64,000 bases of DNA, taken from contig NZ_ML974131.1 in the NCBI RefSeq assembly GCF_004143485.2, forward strand, positions 271,739 through 335,738. The letters are read 5' to 3'. Under the pieces are notes generated by a model. That model did not search any database, was not told the origin of the DNA, and saw only the letters and a program-made list of their open reading frames with translations. Position numbers and translations under genes: made by a program. Of this stretch, positions 16,681 to 26,175 are shown in pieces. How positions within the stretch are numbered: the stretch's first letter is position 1; each line of letters opens with the position of its first letter. This stretch comes from Halorussus amylolyticus (GTDB taxonomy: Archaea; Halobacteriota; Halobacteria; Halobacteriales; Haladaptataceae).

Positions 16681-16706
16681 AAAGCGCCCGAGGCGGGATT
16701 TGAACC
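16681..16706 (-). repeat. third, partial tRNA-Asp 3' end
   Basis: The 26 bases aaagcgcccgaggcggg... to ...tttgaacc are identical to the 3' end of both tRNA-Asp genes (acceptor 3' strand and half of the T arm), in the same orientation. The rest of a tRNA is absent. Such partial 3' copies are typical of attachment sites left by tRNA-targeting integrases. It forms the left end of the module at 16695-16783. Confidence 0.85.
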
Positions 16707-16783
16707 GGACGAAGACGGTCCGGGCATGCGGCCTCACTTTGTTCGGCCGTTCCGGGCGTGCGACTTCTAGGGTTCAAATCCCT
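16695..16783 (-). repeat. tRNA-associated module, copy A
   Basis: Ordered parts on the plus strand: gggatttgaacc (16695-16706), GACGGTCCGGGCATGCGGC (16714-16732), a 13-base spacer, GCCGTTCCGGGCGTGCGACT (16746-16765), 3 bases, and agggttcaaatccct (16769-16783). The outer parts are inverted copies of a tRNA T arm. The two inner blocks resemble each other, and GGC/GCC at their facing ends can form a hairpin. The same order with nearly the same blocks is found in reverse at 39534-39617, behind tRNA-Ala. It contains no gene and cannot fold as a complete tRNA. Confidence 0.8.
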
Positions 16784-16795
16784 TCGAAGTTGCTT

Positions 16796-16935
16796 CGCTG
16801 ACGCCAGCGTTCGCTTGTCGCGGTGCTCCTCGCTCACGAGTTGGCGTCAACAGAAAGCGCCCGAGGCGGGATTTGAACCCGCGTCACAACCGTGACAGGG
16901 TTGTATGATGGGCCACTACACCACCCGGGCTTTCG
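16796..16935 (-). repeat. 140-base direct repeat, copy 2 (tRNA-Asp plus 3' flank)
   Basis: Second copy of the repeat at 15871-16010, same orientation. The match stops sharply on both sides, after gggctttcg on the right and at cgctg on the left. The duplication therefore covers exactly one tRNA gene and its 3' hairpin region. Confidence 0.9.
16858..16930 (-). tRNA. tRNA-Asp (GTC), copy 2
   Basis: 73 bases, identical in the tRNA body to the copy at 15933-16005: the same acceptor stem, anticodon GTC in loop CTGTCAC, T arm CGGGTTCAAATCCCG and discriminator G. It is upstream of the nuclease insert in transcription direction. Two Asp tRNA genes so close together look like a recent duplication; either copy alone would be enough for decoding. 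Confidence 0.95.
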
Positions 16936-17255
16936 AACGCATCTTCTGCTTGTGCCCTATCGAACTTAAGACTTCCCAAACGGAGTCGGCGTGGCGTGCA
17001 GTCACGTGGATTCGAGTCGCATCGAGCGAGGGCCCGCCCGAGCGGACGTGTCCCGCCGCCCCAAACGATTTATACTTCCGTCGAGTGAACGTGACTAACG
17101 GACACCTCGTCGCGGTCGGGATTCCCCGACACGGCGGGGTCGAATAGCTCGTGGTGCGCTCGACTTAGCAAGTCTTAAATCACCCTCGCGTGTAATACCC
17201 TGTAGTATCTCGTGACAGCCATTTCTCCATTCGCCCAGAGAACCCACCGCCACAC
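16936..17255 (+). promoter_or_regulatory. upstream region of the RNA polymerase operon
   Basis: No convincing gene lies in these 320 bases. Two AT-rich elements could be TATA boxes for the rightward polymerase operon: gatttatactt (17065-17075) and gtcttaaatca (17172-17182). The second would start a transcript with about a 50-base leader before the rpoH ATG at 17256. The two together suggest more than one promoter, as expected for a highly expressed operon. Confidence 0.45.
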
Positions 17256-17483
17256 ATGGTAGACGTAAGCCAACACAACCTAGTCCCGGACCACAGCGTC
17301 GTCGATGACGAGGAGTTAGACGGCCTGTTGGAGGAGTACAACATCCAATCAACCGACTTACCCAAAATAAAACGCACCGACCCGGCGCTCCCCGACGACG
17401 CCGAGGTCGGCGACGTAATCAAAATCGTGCGCGACTCCCGAACGACAGACATCGCGACCGTATACCGACTCGTCGTAGAATAA
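17256..17483 (+). CDS. rpoH: DNA-directed RNA polymerase subunit H (Rpo5)
   Basis: 75 residues, the usual archaeal length and homologous to the C-terminal domain of eukaryotic Rpb5. Recognisable stretches are [10 protein letters not shown] near the N-terminus and the C-terminal [11 protein letters not shown]...[10 protein letters not shown]...YRLVVE, which sits at the jaw of the enzyme. It is the first gene of the rpoH-rpoB''-rpoB'-rpoA'-rpoA''-nusA operon. Its TAA overlaps the ATG of rpoB'' (taATGa), which couples translation. Confidence 0.97.
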   Translation: MVDVSQHNLVPDHSVVDDEELDGLLEEYNIQSTDLPKIKRTDPALPDDAEVGDVIKIVRDSRTTDIATVYRLVVE

Positions 17484-19048
17484 TGAATAGGGAAAACCGA
17501 CGCACAATCTCGAAGGAGTACTTTTCGAAGGAACGACTCGCAGAACACCACTACCGCTCGTTCAACGCGTTCCTCCTCCGGGGGATGCAACAGGTCGTCG
17601 ACGAGAAGGAGACAATCGAGACCGACATCGGCGACAAGGAGGACGAAGAGCCGGTCCACGTCGAACTCAGCGACGTTCGTGTGGTGACTCCGCGCGTGCG
17701 CGAAGCCGACGGGAGCGAGGAGTTGCTCTACCCTCAGGAGGCCCGCCTGCGGAACATCACCTACTCCGCGCCCGTGTTCATGGAGATGTCCATCGTGAAG
17801 GGCGAGGGCGAGGACGAGCGAGTGGTCGATTCGACCGAGACCAAGGTGGGCCGGATGCCCATCATGGTCGGCTCCGAGAAGTGTAACATCGCGGGCTTCT
17901 CGGACGACGAACTCGTGGACATCGGCGAGGACCCCGCCGACCCCGGCGGCTACTTCATCGTCAACGGCTCCGAGCGCGTGCTGATGACGAGCGAGGACCT
18001 CGCGCCGAACAAGATTCTCGCGGAGTACGACACCAAGTACGGCGACGAGATTCAGGTCGCCAAGACGTTCAGCCAGCGCCGGGGCTATCGCGCCCTCGTG
18101 CTGGTCGAGCGCACCCGCGACGGCCTGCTCGAAGTGTCGTTCCCCTCGGTTTCGGGGAGCGTCAACTTCGTCACGCTCGTCCGGGCGCTCGGACTCGAAT
18201 CCGACGAGGAAATCGTCCACCGCGTCTCGGACGACCCCGAAATCGTGAAGTTCATGCTCGAAAATCTGGAGGCCGCCGAGGTCCAGACCGAGGAGGAGGC
18301 AATCGAGTCGCTCGGCAAGCGAGTCGCCTCCGGGCAGGGCAAGAACTACCAGCTCAAGCGCGCGAACTACGTCATCGACCGCTACCTCCTGCCGCACCTC
18401 CACGAGGAGGGCGTCGAGGAGGAGGACGTGCGCATCAACAAGGCGTACTACCTCTGCCGGATGGCCGAGGCGTGCTTCGAGTTGGCGCTTCAGCGCCGCG
18501 AACCCGACGACAAGGACCACTACGCGAACAAGCGGCTGAAGGTGTCGGGCGACCTGATGAAGGACCTGTTCCGGACGGCGCTCAACAAGCTGGCACGCGA
18601 CGTGAAGTACCAGCTCGAACGCGCGAACATGCGCAACCGTCAGCTCTCGGTCAACACCGTGGTCCGGTCGGACGTGCTGACCGAGCGGCTCGAACACCCG
18701 ATTGCGACCGGGAACTGGGTCGGCGGCCGGTCGGGCGTCTCTCAGCTCGTGGACCGGACCGACTTCATGGGGGTTCTGTCACACCTCCGGCGGCTCCGGT
18801 CGCCGCTGAGTCGGTCTCAGCCCCACTTCGAGGCGCGGGACCTCCACGCGACCCAGTGGGGTCGCATCTGTCCCTCCGAGACGCCGGAGGGGCCGAACTG
18901 TGGGCTGGTGAAGAACTTCGCCCAAGCGATGGAACTGTCGCAGAACGTCGAGGACGAACAGGGACTCAAACGAGAACTGGCGTCGATGGGTGTCGAAGGC
19001 ATCCCCGGAATCGAGGGCGTCGAACCAACCGCAAGCGCGGACGACTAA
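17483..19048 (+). CDS. rpoB2: DNA-directed RNA polymerase subunit B'' (N-terminal half of Rpo2)
   Basis: 521 residues, the N-terminal part of the second largest subunit, which is split in Halobacteria and other euryarchaea. Seen: the N-terminal [14 protein letters not shown] helix, the lobe with [11 protein letters not shown], the rifampicin-pocket-equivalent region ([14 protein letters not shown]), and the conserved [16 protein letters not shown] near residues 470-485. It ends shortly after, at the usual break. With RpoB' it forms the DNA-binding wall and half of the active-site cleft. The ATG overlaps the rpoH stop, and rpoB' starts one base after its stop. Confidence 0.97.
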   Translation: MNRENRRTISKEYFSKERLAEHHYRSFNAFLLRGMQQVVDEKETIETDIGDKEDEEPVHVELSDVRVVTPRVREADGSEELLYPQEARLRNITYSAPVFMEMSIVKGEGEDERVVDSTETKVGRMPIMVGSEKCNIAGFSDDELVDIGEDPADPGGYFIVNGSERVLMTSEDLAPNKILAEYDTKYGDEIQVAKTFSQRRGYRALVLVERTRDGLLEVSFPSVSGSVNFVTLVRALGLESDEEIVHRVSDDPEIVKFMLENLEAAEVQTEEEAIESLGKRVASGQGKNYQLKRANYVIDRYLLPHLHEEGVEEEDVRINKAYYLCRMAEACFELALQRREPDDKDHYANKRLKVSGDLMKDLFRTALNKLARDVKYQLERANMRNRQLSVNTVVRSDVLTERLEHPIATGNWVGGRSGVSQLVDRTDFMGVLSHLRRLRSPLSRSQPHFEARDLHATQWGRICPSETPEGPNCGLVKNFAQAMELSQNVEDEQGLKRELASMGVEGIPGIEGVEPTASADD

Positions 19049-19049
19049 C

Positions 19050-20876
19050 ATGAGTCAGGGACGAGAAGCCAAAGTGTACGTCAACGGTAGTTTGGTCGGG
19101 ACGCATCCCGACCCCGAACAGCTCGCAGAACAAGTGCGCCACGCTCGCCGACGCGGCGACGTGTCCGACATGGTCAACGTGTCCATCAAGGAGCGCACCC
19201 GCGAAGTCATCATCAACGCCGACGCGGGCCGCGCGCGCCGCCCGCTCCTCGTCATCGAGAACGGCGAGGCGCTCATCACCGACGAGGAGATTAAGGCGGT
19301 CGAGAACGGCGACCTCGACTTCGAGGACCTCGTCGAGCGCGGCAAGGTCGAGTTCATCGACGCCGAGGAGGAAGAGGACATCTACGTCGCGGTGGACCGC
19401 GAGGACCTCAACGAGGACCACACCCACCTCGAAGTCGACCCGCAGCTCATCTTCGGCATCGGCGCGGGGATGATTCCGTACCCCGAGCACAACGCGTCGC
19501 CCCGGATTACGATGGGGTCGGGGATGATTAAGCAGTCGCTCGGGCTTCCCGCGGCGAACTACCGCATCCGGCCCGACACACGCCAGCACCTGCTCCACTA
19601 CCCGCAGCTCTCGATGGTCAAGACCCAGACCACCGAGCAAATCGGGTACGACGACCGCCCCGCCGCCCAGAACTTCACGGTCGCCGTGATGAGCTACGAG
19701 GGGTTCAACATCGAGGACGCGCTCGTCATGAACGGCGGCTCGGTGGACCGCGCGCTGGCTCGCTCGCACTTCTTCCGGACCTACGAGGGCGAAGAACGCA
19801 GATACCCCGGCGGACAGGAGGACCGCTTCGAGATTCCGGACGACGACGTGCGCGGCGCGCGCGGTGAAGACGCGTACACCCACCTCGACGAGGACGGACT
19901 GGTCAACCCCGAGACCCGAGTGGACGAGAACAGCGTCCTGCTCGGCAAGACCAGCCCGCCCCGGTTCCTCGAAGAGCCCGACGACATGGGCGGTCTCTCG
20001 CCGCAGAAGCGCCGAGAGACCTCCGTGACGATGCGGTCGGGCGAGTCCGGCGTCGTGGACACAGTGACCCTGATGGAGGGCGAGGACGGCTCGAAGCTCT
20101 CGAAGGTGTCGGTGCGCGACGAGCGCATCCCGGAACTCGGCGACAAGTTCGCGTCCCGGCACGGACAGAAGGGCGTCGTCGGCCACATCGCGCCCCAGGA
20201 GGACATGCCGTTCACCGAGGAGGGCGTCGTGCCCGACCTCGTCATCAACCCTCACGCGCTCCCGTCCCGGATGACGGTCGGCCACGTGCTGGAGATGATT
20301 GGCGGAAAGGTCGGCGCGCTCGAAGGCCGACGCGTGGACGGAACCGCGTTCACGGGCGAAGACGAAGAGGAGCTTCGGTCGGCGCTCGAAGAGAAGGGCT
20401 TCAAGTCGTCGGGCAAGGAGATTATGTACTCCGGCGTCACCGGCGAGAAAATCGAGGCCGAAATCTTCATCGGGACCATCTTCTACCAGAAGCTCTACCA
20501 CATGGTCTCGAACAAGCTCCACGCCCGCTCGCGCGGGCCGGTGCAGGTGCTCACGCGCCAGCCCACCGAGGGTCGCGCCCGCGAAGGCGGCCTGCGTGTC
20601 GGGGAGATGGAGCGCGACGTGCTCATCGGGCACGGTGCCGCTCTGACCCTCAAGGAGCGACTGCTGGACGAATCTGACCGCGAGTGGATTTACGTCTGTG
20701 CGAACTGCGGCATGAGTGCGGTCGAGAACGTCGAGCAGAACCGCGTCTACTGCCCGAACTGCGACGAGGAGACCGACATCCACGAAATCGAGATGAGCTA
20801 CGCGTTCAAGCTCCTGCTCGACGAGATGAAGGCGCTCGGCATCGCCCCGCGACTCGAACTGGAGGACGCAGTCTAA
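19050..20876 (+). CDS. rpoB1: DNA-directed RNA polymerase subunit B' (C-terminal half of Rpo2)
   Basis: 608 residues. Conserved regions: the [18 protein letters not shown] block, the [25 protein letters not shown] block, [10 protein letters not shown] (hybrid-binding lysines), and a C-terminal zinc site C-x2-C...C-x2-C ([11 protein letters not shown]...VYCPNCDEE, about residues 550-575). [13 protein letters not shown] at 19050 is the start, one base after the TAA of rpoB''. It carries the Rpb2 residues that close the catalytic centre. Confidence 0.97.
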   Translation: MSQGREAKVYVNGSLVGTHPDPEQLAEQVRHARRRGDVSDMVNVSIKERTREVIINADAGRARRPLLVIENGEALITDEEIKAVENGDLDFEDLVERGKVEFIDAEEEEDIYVAVDREDLNEDHTHLEVDPQLIFGIGAGMIPYPEHNASPRITMGSGMIKQSLGLPAANYRIRPDTRQHLLHYPQLSMVKTQTTEQIGYDDRPAAQNFTVAVMSYEGFNIEDALVMNGGSVDRALARSHFFRTYEGEERRYPGGQEDRFEIPDDDVRGARGEDAYTHLDEDGLVNPETRVDENSVLLGKTSPPRFLEEPDDMGGLSPQKRRETSVTMRSGESGVVDTVTLMEGEDGSKLSKVSVRDERIPELGDKFASRHGQKGVVGHIAPQEDMPFTEEGVVPDLVINPHALPSRMTVGHVLEMIGGKVGALEGRRVDGTAFTGEDEEELRSALEEKGFKSSGKEIMYSGVTGEKIEAEIFIGTIFYQKLYHMVSNKLHARSRGPVQVLTRQPTEGRAREGGLRVGEMERDVLIGHGAALTLKERLLDESDREWIYVCANCGMSAVENVEQNRVYCPNCDEETDIHEIEMSYAFKLLLDEMKALGIAPRLELEDAV

Positions 20877-20879
20877 ACC

Positions 20880-23813
20880 ATGGCTACAGGACAAACACCC
20901 AAGGAAATCGGCGAGATTAGCTTCGGGCTGATGGACCCCGAAGAGTACCGAGAGATGTCGGCCACGAAGATAATCACTGCCGACACCTACGACGACGACG
21001 GCTTCCCCATCGACATGGGGCTGATGGACCCGCGACTCGGCGTCATCGACCCCGGACTGGAGTGCAAGACGTGCGGGAAGCACTCGGGGTCGTGCAACGG
21101 CCACTTCGGCCACATCGAACTCGCCGCGCCCGTCATCCACGTCGGGTTCACGAAGCTCATCCGCCGCCTGCTTCGGGGCACCTGTCGGAACTGCTCGCGC
21201 CTCCTGCTGACCGAGGAGGAAAAAGAGCAGTACGCCTCGAAGCTCACCCGGACCAAACAGCTCGGCAACGACGTCAACGACGTCACGAAGGCCGCCATCC
21301 GGGAGGCCCGCAAGAAGGACCGGTGTCCGTACTGCGGCGAGGTCCAGTACGACATCAACCACGAGAAGCCCACCACCTACTACGAGGTCCAGCAGGTCCT
21401 CACTAGCGAGTACTCCGAGCAGATTGCCGCCGCGATGCAGGGCAAAAGTCCCGACGGGGACGACGACGAGGAGAACGGACGCGAGCCAATCGCGCCCCAA
21501 GAGCTCGCCGACCAGACCGGCATCGACCTCTCGCGGGTCAACGACATCATGTCGGGCGAGTTCCGACCGCGCGAGTCCGACCGGAAGGCGCTCGAAAAGG
21601 CGCTCGACATCGACCTCACCGAGGAGGACATGAACAAGCTGATGCCCTCGGACATCCGCGATTGGTTCGAGGACATCCCCGACGAGGACGTCGAGGCGCT
21701 CGGCATCAACTCCGAGCGCTCGCGACCCGAGTGGATGATTCTGACCGTCCTGCCGGTGCCGCCGGTCACGGCCCGTCCGTCGATTACGCTCGACAACGGC
21801 CAGCGGAGCGAGGACGACCTGACCCACAAGCTGGTGGACATCATCCGCATCAATCAGCGGTTCATGGAGAATCGTGAGGCTGGCGCGCCCCAACTCATCA
21901 TCGAGGACCTCTGGGAACTGCTTCAGTACCACGTCACCACCTTCATGGACAACGAGATTTCGGGCACGCCGCCCGCCCGCCACCGCTCCGGGCGTCCGCT
22001 CAAGACGCTCAGCCAGCGGCTGAAGGGCAAGGAAGGCCGATTCCGCGGGAGCCTGTCGGGCAAGCGCGTGAACTTCTCGGCCCGGACGGTCATCTCGCCC
22101 GACCCCACACTGAGCCTGAACGAGGTCGGTGTCCCCGAGCGCGTGGCTCGGGAGATGACTCAGACGATGAACGTGACCGAGCGAAACGTCGAGGAGGCGC
22201 GTCGGTACGTCGCCAACGGTCCCGAGGGCCACCCCGGCGCGAACTACGTCAAGCGACCTGACGGCCGCCGACTCAAAGTGACCGAGAAGAACTGCGAGGA
22301 GCTTTCGACCAAGGTCGAGGCCGGGTGGGAGGTCAACCGCCACATGGTGGACGGCGACATCATCATCTTCAACCGTCAGCCGTCGCTCCACCGGATGTCC
22401 ATCATGGCCCACGAGGTCGTGGTGATGCCGTACAAGACGTTCCGGCTCAACACCGTCGTCTGTCCGCCGTACAACGCCGACTTCGACGGCGACGAGATGA
22501 ACATGCACGCGCTCCAGAACGAGGAGGCCCGCGCGGAGGCGCGCGTGCTCATGCGCGTGCAGGAACAAATCCTGTCTCCACGCTTCGGCGAGAACATCAT
22601 CGGCGCGATTCAGGACCACATCTCGGGCACCTACCTGCTCACCAACGAGAATCCGCACTTCAACGAGACGCAGGCGCTCGACCTGCTCCGGGCGACTCGT
22701 ATCGACGAACTTCCGGAGCCGTCGGGTCACGACGACGGCGAACCCTACTGGTCCGGCCGCGACATCTTCTCGGAGCTCCTGCCGAGCGACCTCTCGCTCG
22801 AATTCACCGGGACGGTCGGCGAGGACGTGATAATCGAGAACGGCCAGTTCGTCGAAGGTACCATCGCCGAGGACGAGGTCGGCGGCTTCGGCGGCGAAAT
22901 CGTCGACACCATCTGCAAGACCTACGGCAACACGCGCGCCCGCATCTTCATCAACGAGGTCGCGGCGCTCGCGATGCGCTCTATCATGCACTTCGGGTTC
23001 TCCATCGGTATCGACGACGAGACCGTCCCGACCGAGGCCCAGGACCGCATCGACGAAGCCATCGACAACGCCTACGACCGCGTCGAGGAACTCATCGAGA
23101 CCTACCAGGCGGGCAACCTCGAATCGCTGCCCGGCCGGACGGTGGACGAGACGCTCGAGATGAAAATCATGCAGACGCTCGGCAAGGCGCGTGACTCTGC
23201 GGGCGACATCGCGGAGGACCACTTCGACGACGACAACCCCGCGGTCGTGATGGCCGAGTCCGGCGCGCGTGGGTCGATGCTCAACCTCACGCAGATGGCC
23301 GGCTGCGTCGGCCAGCAAGCGGTTCGGGGCGAGCGCATCAACCGCGGCTACGAGGACCGAACCCTGAGCCACTACCAGCCCAACGACCTCTCGGCGGAGG
23401 CCCACGGCTTCGTGGAGCACTCCTACACCGGCGGGCTGAACCCGCGGGAGTTCTTCTTCCACGCGATGGGCGGCCGCGAGGGTCTCGTGGACACTGCGGT
23501 CCGAACCTCGAAGTCCGGGTATCTCCAGCGCCGACTCATCAACGCGCTGTCGGAGCTCGAAACCCAGTACGACGGCACGGTGCGCGACACGAGCGACACC
23601 ATCGTCCAGTTCGAGTTCGGCGAGGACGGCACCAGTCCGGTGTTGGTCTCGTCCGACGACGACAACGACATCGAGGTGGACCAAATCGCAGACCGCGTGC
23701 TCGACGCCGAGTTCGACGACGAGGCGGCGAAAGGGGAGTTCGTCGGCGAGAAGCGCCCGCCGACGAACCTCTCGGAGCACGCCGACGCACGACAGGTCGA
23801 GAGCGACGACTAA
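20880..23813 (+). CDS. rpoA1: DNA-directed RNA polymerase subunit A' (N-terminal part of Rpo1)
   Basis: 977 residues, of normal length. The clamp zinc region is near residues 60-80 (CKTCGKHSGSCNGHFGH), followed by a second CPYCGE motif (about 148). The catalytic loop YNADFDGDEMNMH lies near residues 530-542, its three aspartates holding the active-site magnesium. Bridge-helix and trigger-loop sequences follow (YTGGLNPREFFFHAMGGREGLVDTAVRT). No intein is present at the sites where some archaea carry one. The gene starts 3 bases after rpoB' and is followed after 12 bases by rpoA''. Confidence 0.97.
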   Translation: MATGQTPKEIGEISFGLMDPEEYREMSATKIITADTYDDDGFPIDMGLMDPRLGVIDPGLECKTCGKHSGSCNGHFGHIELAAPVIHVGFTKLIRRLLRGTCRNCSRLLLTEEEKEQYASKLTRTKQLGNDVNDVTKAAIREARKKDRCPYCGEVQYDINHEKPTTYYEVQQVLTSEYSEQIAAAMQGKSPDGDDDEENGREPIAPQELADQTGIDLSRVNDIMSGEFRPRESDRKALEKALDIDLTEEDMNKLMPSDIRDWFEDIPDEDVEALGINSERSRPEWMILTVLPVPPVTARPSITLDNGQRSEDDLTHKLVDIIRINQRFMENREAGAPQLIIEDLWELLQYHVTTFMDNEISGTPPARHRSGRPLKTLSQRLKGKEGRFRGSLSGKRVNFSARTVISPDPTLSLNEVGVPERVAREMTQTMNVTERNVEEARRYVANGPEGHPGANYVKRPDGRRLKVTEKNCEELSTKVEAGWEVNRHMVDGDIIIFNRQPSLHRMSIMAHEVVVMPYKTFRLNTVVCPPYNADFDGDEMNMHALQNEEARAEARVLMRVQEQILSPRFGENIIGAIQDHISGTYLLTNENPHFNETQALDLLRATRIDELPEPSGHDDGEPYWSGRDIFSELLPSDLSLEFTGTVGEDVIIENGQFVEGTIAEDEVGGFGGEIVDTICKTYGNTRARIFINEVAALAMRSIMHFGFSIGIDDETVPTEAQDRIDEAIDNAYDRVEELIETYQAGNLESLPGRTVDETLEMKIMQTLGKARDSAGDIAEDHFDDDNPAVVMAESGARGSMLNLTQMAGCVGQQAVRGERINRGYEDRTLSHYQPNDLSAEAHGFVEHSYTGGLNPREFFFHAMGGREGLVDTAVRTSKSGYLQRRLINALSELETQYDGTVRDTSDTIVQFEFGEDGTSPVLVSSDDDNDIEVDQIADRVLDAEFDDEAAKGEFVGEKRPPTNLSEHADARQVESDD

Positions 23814-23825
23814 CTCCAATCAACC

Positions 23826-25019
23826 ATGACCGACTACGACGTATCCGAGAACACCGAGGCCGTCGTGGAGGACACCGACCTCCCGCGACGACTCAAAGAC
23901 GAGGTGTACCGCACCATCGAAGACCGCGACGGCGTCACCGACGAGCAGGCCGACCACATCGCGAAGGCGGTCGAGAGCCGATATCTCGACACCCGCGTGG
24001 ACCCGCTCGACCCCGTAGGGACGGTTTCGGCTCAGTCCATCGGAGAGCCCGGAACGCAGATGACGATGAACACGTTCCACTACGCAGGGGTCGCGGAGAT
24101 TGACGTTACACAGGGTCTCCCGCGACTCATCGAATTAGTGGACGCTCGGAAGACCCCCGACACGCCGATGATGACCGTCCACCTCGACGGCGAGTACGCC
24201 ACCGACCGCGAGAAGGCCCACGAGGTCGTCTGGCAGATAGAGGCGACCAAGATTCTGGCGCTCGGCGACATCTCGACGAACGTCGCCGACATGATAGTGT
24301 CCATCGACCTGAACGAGGACACCCTCGAAGAGCGGATGATTGCGCCCGACGAAATCGCGGACATCATCGAGGACGAACTCGGTGTCAAGGCCAATCAGCA
24401 GGGAACCGTCGTGGAGTTCGGCCCGCAGGAGCCGAGCTATCGGGACCTGCTCCAGTTGGTCGAACAGCTCCGAGACATCGTGTTCAAGGGCATCGAGGAC
24501 ATCTCGCGGGTCGTCATCCGAAAGGAGGACCTCGAATCCGGCGAGGAGTTCGTCCTCTACACCGAAGGCTCGGCGTTCGGCGACGTTATCGAAATCGAGG
24601 GCGTGGACGCGACGCGGACCACCTCGAACAACATCCACGAGGTCCACAAGAACCTCGGTATCGAGGCGGCCCGCGAGGCCATCATCGAGGAGACGATGGA
24701 CACCCTCGAAGAGCAGGGTCTCGACGACGTGAACGTCCGCCACCTGATGCTCGTGGCCGACATCATGACGAATCAGGGCACCATCGAATCTATCGGTCGC
24801 CACGGCATCTCCGGGAACAAGGACTCGGTTCTCGCGCGCGCGGCGTTCGAAGTCACGGTCAATCACCTGCTCGACGCCGCCATCCACGGCGAAGTGGACG
24901 ACCTGAACGGCGTGACCGAGAACGTCATCGTCGGCAAGCCGATCAAGCTCGGCACCGGCGACGTGGACCTCCGGATGGGGTCGATTTCCCAGGACGCCGA
25001 ACCCGAAGCGTCCGACTGA
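23826..25019 (+). CDS. rpoA2: DNA-directed RNA polymerase subunit A'' (C-terminal part of Rpo1)
   Basis: 397 residues. It opens with a Glu/Asp-rich lead and the conserved [20 protein letters not shown] block, which carries the end of the trigger-loop region. The jaw and cleft blocks [34 protein letters not shown] and [18 protein letters not shown] follow. It completes the largest subunit with RpoA'. Its TGA is followed one base later by the nusA-like gene, so the two are coupled. Confidence 0.97.
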   Translation: MTDYDVSENTEAVVEDTDLPRRLKDEVYRTIEDRDGVTDEQADHIAKAVESRYLDTRVDPLDPVGTVSAQSIGEPGTQMTMNTFHYAGVAEIDVTQGLPRLIELVDARKTPDTPMMTVHLDGEYATDREKAHEVVWQIEATKILALGDISTNVADMIVSIDLNEDTLEERMIAPDEIADIIEDELGVKANQQGTVVEFGPQEPSYRDLLQLVEQLRDIVFKGIEDISRVVIRKEDLESGEEFVLYTEGSAFGDVIEIEGVDATRTTSNNIHEVHKNLGIEAAREAIIEETMDTLEEQGLDDVNVRHLMLVADIMTNQGTIESIGRHGISGNKDSVLARAAFEVTVNHLLDAAIHGEVDDLNGVTENVIVGKPIKLGTGDVDLRMGSISQDAEPEASD

Positions 25020-25020
25020 G

Positions 25021-25476
25021 ATGCGCGTCACGCTCTCGGATACGGCCCGCCAGTACATCGCGCTCTTCGAGGACGAAACGGGCGCGACGGCTCGCGACTG
25101 CGTGGTGTTCGACGCTGCGGACGCCGGGGAAGACGACGCCAAGACCGACGAGCGCGTCGTCTTCCTCGTCAAGTCCGGCGACATGGGCCGGGCAATCGGG
25201 TCGGGCGGCGAGAACGTCCGGAAGGTCGAAGCCCAGTTGGGCAAGGACGTGACGCTGGTCGAGGACGCCGACACCGCCGAGAACTTCGTCGCCAACGCGC
25301 TCGCCCCCGCGGCGGTGTACAACGTCACCGTCAGCGAGGACGACGAGACGGTGGCCTACGCCGAGGTCGATTCGGCCGACACCGGCGTCGCCATCGGCGA
25401 GGGCGGCCGGAACATCCTCGCGGCCGAGAAACTCGCGAAGCGACACTACGACATCGACGACATCCAGTTGACGTAG
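25021..25476 (+). CDS. nusA: archaeal NusA-like KH-domain transcription factor
   Basis: 151 residues, the short archaeal form made only of two KH domains. The KH loops are visible as GDMGRAIGSGGENVRKVE (about residues 57-74) and GVAIGEGGRNILAAE (about 122-136). Bacterial NusA has extra N-terminal and S1 domains that are absent here. It binds RNA and sits, as in nearly all euryarchaea, behind rpoA'' in the polymerase operon. A T-rich stretch (ggatttttccctt) follows the stop and may end the transcript. Confidence 0.93.
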   Translation: MRVTLSDTARQYIALFEDETGATARDCVVFDAADAGEDDAKTDERVVFLVKSGDMGRAIGSGGENVRKVEAQLGKDVTLVEDADTAENFVANALAPAAVYNVTVSEDDETVAYAEVDSADTGVAIGEGGRNILAAEKLAKRHYDIDDIQLT

Positions 25477-25584
25477 CTCGGATTTTTCCCTTCGTCGGTC
25501 GCTGCTTTTCGCGACTCAGAGTAACCACGACTGCGGACGAAGCGGGCGACTGGCGTTCCTCAATATCGGGAGTGGCTAATTTGC

Positions 25585-25650
25585 TCGACGTGACGGTGAC
25601 TCTCCTCGATTCGACGTGATGGTAATTTTCCTCGACTCGACGCGATGGCT
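25585..25650 (+). repeat. 26-base imperfect tandem repeat, about 2.5 units
   Basis: Units begin at 25585, 25611 and 25637, each with tcgacg[t/c]ga[c/t]gg and, in the first two, ending ctcctcga/ttcctcga. They lie in the gap between the nusA-like gene and rps12. No reading frame uses them. Whether they bind a protein or are a replication slip cannot be told from the sequence. Confidence 0.7.
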
Positions 25651-25740
25651 GTGTCGGAGAAGCTAGCTACTCCCGGTACCTATGAGGACCGCACAACACC
25701 GCGACCGCAGGCCACGCCCTCCCCAACCGATTCCCTCGTT

Positions 25741-25910
25741 CGCGCCTCCGGCGCGTCACTCAGTCATCCCTCGCGCGACTGATGGCGCTCCACGAGGGAG
25801 CGCCGTGGGAGACGACCTCCCACGAGCCTTGTCTCACTCCGTTCGACAAGACGCCAGCGCGCGCCGAGGTGAACGGTTCACCGGAAGTCAGCCGGTGGAC
25901 CAGTCCACGG
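25741..25910 (+). other. chain of seven hairpins in the gap before rps12 (possible structured RNA or repeat element)
   Basis: Consecutive perfect stems follow one another almost without gaps: 25741-25755 (6 pairs), 25760-25782 (6), 25784-25804 (8), 25805-25823 (7), 25828-25850 (6), 25868-25882 (6) and 25895-25908 (5). Several of them share the ACGA-type loop. The frames that run through it have poor codon character. The motifs of RNase P RNA or SRP RNA that I would expect are not seen. The rest of the 25477-26175 gap holds the tandem repeat above, the rps12 promoter and nothing else I can name. Confidence 0.55.
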
Positions 25911-26142
25911 AGCGCCCGCGAGGGGGGAGGGATTTCTCTGTCTCGACTGCGGTTTAGAGCGTGCTACGAATCGCTCGAACGAACGGGATGAATCGTTGAC
26001 CGTGTTTCACCCCAAGCCACTAGCTCTACAGAACGAATCGGGCCTAAGATGCGAGCAGAGCGGTTCGCTGAAACGCGCTCAGATTCCGTAATCGACCCCT
26101 CTCGGCCGACCTGCGGGCGTAACTCCGTCTCGAAAGAGGGAG

Positions 26143-26152
26143 GCTTAAGTAG
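26143..26152 (+). promoter_or_regulatory. TATA box of the rps12-rps7 unit
   Basis: ggcttaagta is centred about 28 bases before the rps12 ATG at 26176, the spacing of a leaderless archaeal transcript. The ribosomal genes therefore have their own promoter apart from the polymerase operon. Confidence 0.55.
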
Positions 26153-26175
26153 CTCCGCCGGATAGCTCACGCCAT

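Noticed and set aside
16746..16800. A plus-strand tRNA ending with the T-arm-like agggttcaaatccct
   Set aside because: No acceptor 5' strand, D arm or anticodon arm can be found at the required distance.
17084..17147. A 20-codon peptide starting with GTG behind the element gatttatactt
   Set aside because: Too short and without other support; the region is better read as promoter or leader of the polymerase operon.
18966..23819. Minus-strand open frame of over 1600 codons opposite rpoB', rpoA' and their neighbours
   Set aside because: Both coding strands of GC-rich genes lack stops by chance; the plus-strand genes are certain and the mirror protein (His/Val/Arg/Glu-rich) has no recognisable domain.
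25741..25910. RNase P RNA or SRP RNA
   Set aside because: The conserved cores expected of these RNAs are not present.
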